30,256 nucleotides of DNA from an uncultured Eubacterium sp. (GTDB lineage: Bacteria > Bacillota > Clostridia > Lachnospirales > Lachnospiraceae). The position numbers and the translations under genes are program-made. Below, piece after piece: positions 24,755 to 30,256 of this stretch. Numbering within the stretch: the stretch's first letter is position 1; each line of letters starts with the position of its first letter. The stretch covers positions 1 to 30,256 of the forward strand of contig CALGGT010000054.1 in the NCBI GenBank assembly GCA_937915825.1, given 5' to 3'. The notes under the pieces are model-generated. The model saw only the letters and a program-made list of their open reading frames with translations, was not told the DNA's origin and made no database searches.

Positions 24755-26437
24755 TCATCCATTCTTAAGCTGGGAAGCCAGTTCCTTCATCTCTCCGGCG
24801 TGTTCAAGCACGGTCTCGGTGATTTTAACCCCTCCCAGCATCCTGGCTAACTCTTCCACCGATTCCTCCCAACTTAAGCTTTGAATCTTCGTAACCGACT
24901 GAGCCTCCCCCACTTCTTTTTCAATCCGAAAATGCTCGTCTGCCATGGCGGCGATCTGGGCCAGATGAGTAATGCAGATCACCTGATGTTTCTTTCCCAA
25001 AATCGCCATTTTCTCCGACACCTTCTGAGCCGTCCTTCCACTGATCCCGGTATCGATCTCATCAAAGATCAAGGTTTCCGTTTTTTGCATCTTGGCAAAT
25101 ACAGTCTTGATGGCAAGCATAATACGGGAAAGTTCCCCTCCGGAAGCTACCTTACGCAGTGGACCCGGCTTTAATCCGGGGTTGGTAGAAATCCTAAATT
25201 CCACATCATCCATTCCGTTTGCCCCAAAGTGCTCTTTGGGATCGATTTGGATTTCAAATTCCCCATGCTCAAAATTCAGCTCCGCTAATGCCTTCATAAT
25301 TTCTTTTTCCAGCTTCTTGGCAGCCTTCTTTCGAAGCTCCGACAGGTGCTTTGAACTCCTTCGCAAATGTTCCTCTGCCTCTGTCTTTTCCTCTTCTTTT
25401 TCCTTTGCCTTCTCCTCATATTCTTCATAAAAAGCGATCTTTTCTCTGGTTTGTCCCAGGTATTCCTGCATCTTTTCGAAGGTATCTCCATAGCGGACAC
25501 TTAGTTTTCTAACCAGTTCCAATCGCTCCTCTTTTTGCCGGAGTTCCTCCGGATCCACAGAAATCTCCTGGACCGTTTCATGTAGATCACGTTCAAAATC
25601 TCTAAGCAGATCGTCAATCTCCGTAAGCTGACCTACCAATTCCTCACAATCTTTTCCGTATTTTTGAAGGTACGACAAGGACGTAAGGGCCGATTCCATC
25701 TGTTCCGCCACGCCTTGACCACCTCCGCCAAAGATCACCTCTTGAACTTCCGACAGCCCCTGTAATATCTCCGATGCCGCCATGCTTTTTTTTACCTCGT
25801 CGGCCAGTTCCTCTTCTTCTCCTTCTCTCACCGCTCCCTGAACGATCTCTTCCTCCTCGTATTGCAGGAAGGAAAGCTCCCTCTGTCTTTCTTCCGGCGA
25901 CATATCCTGCGCCTCTTGCCACTTAAGAATATCCTGACGGATCTGATACCAATGACGGATTTCCTCTAATGTTTGTTCCGCCTCCTCACCGATGTAGCCA
26001 TCCAACGCCTCCAAATGGTATTCCTTTTTAAGCAAATATTGATTGGCATGCTGACCGGTGATCTCCAAGAGGAGCTCCCCGACCCGGTCTAATAGAGATA
26101 CCGGCACACTTTCTCCATTAATCTTACAAATACTTCGATTCTTTCTTTTTCGTCTGGCAAGTATCAATTCTCCCTCTTCAACATCCAGATCCAACCCCTT
26201 CAATTCCTCTAACACCTTGGGATTCTCCACATGAAACGTTAGTTCCACGGAAATATCCTCCTGTCCGTCGCTTTGCATCCCGGAAAAGATCTTACCGCCC
26301 AAAGCGTATTGAATGGAGCCGATCAACAAAGATTTCCCGGCACCCGTCTCACCGGTCAGAATATTAAACGTAGGACAAAAATCTAAATCCACTTCCTCCA
26401 TAAATGCAAAATTTTTAATGTGAATATGATCCAGCAT
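24755..26437 (-). CDS. recN: DNA repair protein RecN
   Basis: A 560-residue SMC-like ATPase acting in double-strand break repair and recombination. The Walker A motif GETGAGKS is at 29-36. A long coiled-coil middle (about 150-370, rich in Glu/Lys/Leu) separates it from the C-terminal ATPase half, with signature SGGELSRIMLAIK and Walker B TLIFDEIDTGISG. Length matches the family. The ATG has GAGGG 5 bases upstream. I see no strong promoter in the 57 bases between the tRNA-Gly terminator and the ATG, so its transcription start is unclear. In many Firmicutes recN lies by argR, but not here. Confidence 0.96.
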   Translation of the reverse strand: MLDHIHIKNFAFMEEVDLDFCPTFNILTGETGAGKSLLIGSIQYALGGKIFSGMQSDGQEDISVELTFHVENPKVLEELKGLDLDVEEGELILARRKRKNRSICKINGESVPVSLLDRVGELLLEITGQHANQYLLKKEYHLEALDGYIGEEAEQTLEEIRHWYQIRQDILKWQEAQDMSPEERQRELSFLQYEEEEIVQGAVREGEEEELADEVKKSMAASEILQGLSEVQEVIFGGGGQGVAEQMESALTSLSYLQKYGKDCEELVGQLTEIDDLLRDFERDLHETVQEISVDPEELRQKEERLELVRKLSVRYGDTFEKMQEYLGQTREKIAFYEEYEEKAKEKEEEKTEAEEHLRRSSKHLSELRKKAAKKLEKEIMKALAELNFEHGEFEIQIDPKEHFGANGMDDVEFRISTNPGLKPGPLRKVASGGELSRIMLAIKTVFAKMQKTETLIFDEIDTGISGRTAQKVSEKMAILGKKHQVICITHLAQIAAMADEHFRIEKEVGEAQSVTKIQSLSWEESVEELARMLGGVKITETVLEHAGEMKELASQLKNG

Positions 26438-26494
26438 ATCATCCCTCTTTTCTGTTCAGTTCTTTTTTTCTGTAGGATTACAAATTTAAAATTA

Positions 26495-26526
26495 CAAAAA
26501 GGACCATGACAATGTCATGATCCTTT
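26495..26526 (-). terminator. Intrinsic terminator after tRNA-Gly
   Basis: On the minus strand AAGGATCATGAC pairs with GTCATGGTCCTT, with one G-U position, around a short loop, and is followed by a T-run. It lies just beyond the tRNA 3' end. Confidence 0.85.
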
Positions 26527-26533
26527 ATCCTTC

Positions 26534-26606
26534 AGCGCGAGACGGGACTCGAACCCGCGGCCCCAACCTTGGCAAGGTTGTGCTCTACCAACTGAGCCAC
26601 TCGCGC
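26534..26606 (-). tRNA. tRNA-Gly (GCC)
   Basis: A 73-base cloverleaf on the minus strand. Acceptor arms GCGCGAG and CTCGCGC pair fully, the D arm holds AGTTGGTA, and the anticodon stem CAACC/GGTTG encloses TTGCCAA with anticodon GCC (plus-strand 26571-26573). The T arm GCGGG/CCCGT contains TTCGAGT. The discriminator is U, usual for bacterial tRNA-Gly. CCA is not encoded, so it must be added after transcription. It has its own promoter and terminator and reads as a single-gene unit. Confidence 0.96.
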
Positions 26607-26610
26607 AAAC

Positions 26611-26664
26611 TGTGTCTTTGACTGACACAATTAGTATTATACAAAAAGTCCGTTCATCTGTCAA
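26611..26664 (-). promoter_or_regulatory. Consensus promoter and leader hairpin of tRNA-Gly
   Basis: On the minus strand TTGACA (26664-26659), a 17-base spacer and TATAAT (26641-26636) are a perfect SigA consensus. The leader then contains a 6-bp hairpin (TGTGTC/GACACA, 26629-26611) directly ahead of the tRNA, possibly a processing feature. Confidence 0.85.
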
Positions 26665-26692
26665 GAAATATTTCTCACATTTTTAAAAAAAA

Positions 26693-26923
26693 TGTTACGA
26701 TTCACAGTAAGCATGGGATAATCGCTCAGATTGACAGCTTGCTGACATATCTGAGCGGTTGTACCATGCTTACTGGAATCAGCAACCTGCCCTCACATGA
26801 TTGGGGCAGCCGCGACAGCAGCAATAGAGTCTTGCGCTTGAAGCGTCGTGTCAGCTGGCTGTTCACGACCAAAAGCGCATAGCGGGCCCCAAGAATTGAG
26901 GCAGGGGGCTGTGAATCGTAACA
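26693..26923. repeat. 231-bp hairpin-rich element with 15-bp terminal inverted repeats (MITE-like or structured RNA)
   Basis: TGTTACGATTCACAG (26693-26707) is exactly inverted at 26909-26923. Inside are several nested hairpins. CAGTAAGCATGG (26705-26716) pairs with 26764-26775 and encloses CGCTCAGAT (26723-26731) paired with 26749-26757. CTGCCC (26787-26792) pairs with 26804-26809. GCGCTT (26834-26839) pairs with 26873-26878 and encloses GTCGTG (26845-26850) paired with 26864-26869. By my count 26701-26910 is about 54% G+C, clearly above the AT-rich flanks. A 15-base direct repeat, AAAAATGTTACGATT, is at 26688-26702 and 26924-26938. No transposase is present. It could be a miniature transposable element or a structured RNA gene; the strand is unknown. 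Confidence 0.6.
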
Positions 26924-26930
26924 AAAAATG

Positions 26931-27539
26931 TTACGATTTGTCGTCCAATTCCCGCAAAGCCCGATAAAGTCGTTGCACCGGGAGTCCCACCACATTGTTG
27001 TAGTCTCCTTCAATTCTTTCAATATGCTTGGAGAAAACACCTTGAATCCCGTATCCCCCCGCTTTATCATAGGGTTCCCCGGTTTCGATATAGGTCATGA
27101 TCTCTTTGTTATCCATCGAAGCTACATATACCTTGGTCGTAACCGCAAACGTTATCTGAGATTCTTCCACCTCGTTGCCGCAGATCAGGATGGAAACGCC
27201 GGTAATGACCTGGTGGGATCTTCCTTCCAGCATATGGATCTGGTTTTGTGCTTCTGCGGTATTCTTAGGTTTCCCCAGGATCTCGCCATCCACTTCCACC
27301 ACCGTATCCGCACCGATGATCAAATACGTTTCCTCCGGCGCCTCAGCCATAAGGCGGTCTTTCACGTTCTTAGCCTTATTCTCTGCCAGAACCACCGTTA
27401 GATCTTTGCCCTCTTCTTCCGGAAATCCCTCTTCGCATAGATCCGACTCCACTACATCAAAGTTCTTTAAGATCCTTTGCAGCAATTCTCTTCTTCTGGG
27501 AGATTGTGAGGCTAAAATCACCTTATATCGTTCCAGCAC
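26931..27539 (-). CDS. maf: Maf family nucleoside triphosphate pyrophosphatase
   Basis: About 202 residues. Maf proteins hydrolyse dTTP/UTP or modified nucleotides to monophosphates and are linked to septum formation. Visible motifs are ASQSPRRREL near the N-terminus, GADTVVEVDGEILGKP in the middle, and EPYDKAGGYGIQG towards the C-terminus. I choose the GTG at 27539, which has AGGAAG 8 bases upstream. The in-frame GTG at 27548 abuts that site with no spacing, so it is less likely. It lies about 30 bases after purL. The stop TAA (26933-26931) falls inside a 15-base direct repeat that flanks the structured element, so the last codons (Lys-Ser-stop) border the insertion. Confidence 0.92.
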   Translation of the reverse strand: MLERYKVILASQSPRRRELLQRILKNFDVVESDLCEEGFPEEEGKDLTVVLAENKAKNVKDRLMAEAPEETYLIIGADTVVEVDGEILGKPKNTAEAQNQIHMLEGRSHQVITGVSILICGNEVEESQITFAVTTKVYVASMDNKEIMTYIETGEPYDKAGGYGIQGVFSKHIERIEGDYNNVVGLPVQRLYRALRELDDKS

Positions 27540-27570
27540 AGGCGTCACTTCCTTTATTCTCTGACCTTAC

Positions 27571-30227
27571 TTATCCGCGAAAATAATCCACGCCACTCTT
27601 GAAGATCTGTTGATCCTGTTCACCGAAAATATTCATAGCTACGCCGGTTCCCCTTCTCTCAGAGTGACACATCTTACCTAACACACGGCCGTCCGGACTG
27701 GTAATCCCCTCAATGGCACAATAGGAACCATTGGGATTGTAATCCTCATCCATGGTAGGATTGCCATCCAGATCCACATATTGCGTTGCCACCTGTCCGT
27801 TGGCAAAAAGTTGCTGCAGCCATTCGCTGTTGGCAACAAAACGCCCCTCTCCATGAGAGGCAGGAATGGAATACATTCCTCCCAATTCCGCTCTTTGCAG
27901 CCATGGAGATAAGTTGGAAACCACCTTGGTATAAACCGACTTACTAACATGGCGGCCAATGCTGTTTGTGGTTAACGTAGGCGAATCAAAATGCTGGGTA
28001 TGAATCTCACCAAAGGGTACCAGACCCAATTTGATCAAGGCCTGGAATCCATTACAAATTCCCAATGCCAAACCGTCACGATTCTTTAATAAGTCATGTA
28101 CCGCCTCCGTAATCTTCTCATTGCGGAATACAGACGTAATAAACTTCGCTGAACCATCCGGTTCATCACCGGCACTGAACCCGCCGGAGAACATAAGGAT
28201 CTGGGATTCTTTAATCGCTTTTTCAAATGCGTCTACGCTGTCCTTGATCGCCTGCTCGGAACTGTTGTTGAATACCAGACATTGGGTTAAAGCGCCTGCT
28301 TCTTCAAAGGCCTTCATGGTATCATATTCACAGTTTGTACCCGGAAACACGGGAATAAATACAGTAGGCTTGGCAATCTTCTTATTGGAAACATAGATAT
28401 TCTTCGTTTGGTATAATCCATTGGGTACCTTAGCCGGTTCCACATGGGATCTGGTAGGGAATACCCCCTCTAACGGAGCGGTCCAGTTCTGGATCGCTTC
28501 CTCCATGGAAATCTCTTCATCGCCATATACGAAGGAATCCTCACCGGTCACTTCCCCGATCTCCATCGCATCCCAGTTGCTGCCTAACACTTCCGCAGCT
28601 CCCTCCGGGGACATTTCCAAGATCAATTCAGCATAGGCCGGCTTAAAGAACTCTTCCATGGGAATGTCATCCTGGAAGCGAACTCCCATCTTATTTCCAA
28701 ATGCCATTTGCGCAACGGCTGCGGCAATGCCGGTACCCTCTGCCACATAAGCGGACAATACTTTATCTTCCTGCATCCATTGATGAATCTGATCGTAAAG
28801 CGCCATGGCATATTCGAAATTTGGAAGATCGTAATCATCTCTACGAATGGGAAGATGACATAGAACGCTTCCTTTTCTCTTAATCTCAGAGGTTACCACA
28901 TCGGATAATCGGGCCACATCCACTGCAAAGGAACACAGGGTGGGAGGCACATGGATCTCGTTAAAACTTCCGGACATGGAATCTTTCCCGCCAATGGACG
29001 GCAATCCCAACCGGATCTGAGCTTCATAGGCACCTAAAAGAGCCTGCATGGGCTCGCCCCAGCTCTCCGGATCCGTCGTCATTCGTTTAAAATATTCCTG
29101 GAACGTGAAACGAACCTTATGAAAATCACCACCGGCTGCCACGATCTTAGCCACCGAGGTTAATACCGCGTATTGTGCTCCATGATAGGGGCTCCAGGAC
29201 ATTAAATAGGGATCCAATCCGTAACTCATCATGGTAACCGCGTCGGTGGTTCCCTCTAATACAGGGAGCTTGGCGATCATGGTCTGAACCGGGGTTAATT
29301 GGTATTTTCCTCCATAGGGCATCACCACGGTTCCGGCTCCGATGGAACTGTCAAACATTTCCACCAATCCCTTTTGGGAACAAACATTTAAGTCCTTCAA
29401 TGTGTCATTAAAATACGACGAGAAGGTATCTTTCTTTTTAAATTTACGTAAGTAGTTGTCCGACTTTCTAGGACCAACCACCTTCACATCTGTTTCCTGA
29501 TGAGCTCCGTTGGTATCTAAAAACGCACGGGAAATATTAACAACGTCCGTTCCTCTCCAACGAAGGATCAGTCGTTTCTCTTCGGTTACCTTGGCAACCG
29601 GAACTGCCTCTAAATTCTCTTCATGGGCATATTGCAGCAGTTGATCCACATCTTTGGGATCCACAACGATCGCCATACGCTCCTGGGACTCAGAAATTGC
29701 CAATTCCGTTCCATCCAACCCTGCGTATTTCTTCGGCACTTTATCCAAATCCACCACCAGGCCGTCTGCCAATTCACCAATGGCAACGGAAACCCCGCCG
29801 GCTCCGAAATCGTTGCATTTTTTAATTAACAGACTGACTTCCTTACGGCGGAACAATCTTTGGATCTTACGTTCCGTCGGTGCGTTTCCTTTTTGTACTT
29901 CTGCGCCGCAAGTGTCAATGGATTCCGTGTTATGGGCCTTGGATGACCCGGTCGCGCCTCCACAGCCATCTCGTCCGGTACGACCACCTAGTAAGATGAT
30001 CACGTCATCCGGATCGGAATTCTTACGAATAACATAATCTCGCGGGGCAGCCCCCATCACCGCGCCAATTTCCATACGCTTGGCAACGTAATCGGGGTGA
30101 TAGATCTCATGAACCAATCCGGTAGCCAAACCGATCTGGTTCCCATAGGAACTATATCCCTGGGCAGCTTCCGTTACGATCTTTCTTTGGGGAAGCTTTC
30201 CTTCCATGGTATCCTTTAACGATCTGG
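27571..30227 (-). CDS. purL: Phosphoribosylformylglycinamidine synthase with fused glutaminase domain, 5' end missing
   Basis: The frame is open to the last genomic base before the adapter, so about 885 residues of a roughly 1250-residue protein are present and the N-terminal third is missing. The Met at 30207 is internal (preceded by SLKDT), not the start. The enzyme converts FGAR, glutamine and ATP to FGAM in purine synthesis. Visible: the AIRS-like ATP domain (GGRTGRDGCGGATGSS; DFGAGG) and a C-terminal class I amidotransferase domain with PGTNCE, GGFSAGDE, catalytic C718 in LGICNGFQ, SHGEGRF, and H848/E850 in CHSERR (counted from that Met). The fused glutaminase marks the large single-chain PurL, so no separate PurQ is needed. 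maf follows at once. Confidence 0.95.
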
Positions 30228-30256
30228 AGATCGGAAGAGCACACGTCTGAACTCCA
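30228..30256. other. Illumina TruSeq adapter remnant
   Basis: The last 29 bases begin AGATCGGAAGAGC and continue with ACACGTCTGAACTCCA, matching the standard TruSeq Read 1 adapter. They are not genomic and should be trimmed; purL is cut here. Confidence 0.97.

Noticed and set aside
26726..27070. 114-codon minus-strand ORF spanning the structured element and the 3' part of maf
   Set aside because: It overlaps maf in another frame and has no family signature. Its element half may turn up as short hypothetical proteins wherever the element is repeated, which would be a useful search handle.
30205..30207. ATG at 30207 as the start of purL
   Set aside because: The frame continues upstream with a plausible PurL segment (SLKDT) to the adapter junction, and the N-terminal third of the protein is missing.

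Overview
The window reads as a stretch of chromosome from an anaerobic, fibre-degrading Firmicute (Bacillota, Clostridia), most likely Lachnospiraceae. This is inferred from gene content: sortase-anchored choice-of-anchor A proteins, a GH10 xylanase and an SGNH esterase carrying lysine-rich Ig-like modules, HemZ, a bifunctional Rel, the glutaminase-fused PurL, and the order rel - metallo-hydrolase - hemZ - hisS - aspS. Promoters are of the SigA type, typically with 17-base spacers. Every gene lies on the minus strand, so transcription runs from right to left. The piece looks like a whole draft contig: its left end sits inside a Pro/Thr-coding repeat and its last 29 bases are an Illumina adapter.

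From left to right. (1) 1-4776: two surface proteins. One is cut by the left edge; the other is complete, with a sorting signal. Each has its own promoter, and a long-stem terminator separates them. (2) 5177-8724: hlyIII-fabV-xyn10, three tightly spaced genes (membrane protein, enoyl reductase, secreted xylanase). (3) 8913-17603: a housekeeping run, rel - MBL hydrolase - hemZ - hisS - aspS - galM, behind a strong promoter at 17652-17680. (4) 17693-20816: yitJ-type homocysteine methyltransferase/methylene-THF reductase overlapping a secreted NlpC/P60-like protein. (5) 20984-24526: a large secreted protein with two SGNH esterase units. (6) 24755-26606: recN and tRNA-Gly(GCC), the tRNA with a consensus promoter and a terminator. 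(7) 26693-26923: a GC-richer, hairpin-filled element with 15-bp inverted ends, inserted against the 3' end of maf. (8) 26931-30227: maf and the C-terminal part of purL.

The secreted xylanase and the SGNH protein share a lysine-rich wall-type module and could act together on acetylated hemicellulose at the cell surface, while the anchor-A proteins would decorate the wall. The rest is mostly core metabolism and translation. The most novel-looking item is the 231-bp structured element beside maf. No CRISPR array, prophage, transposase or defence system was seen.
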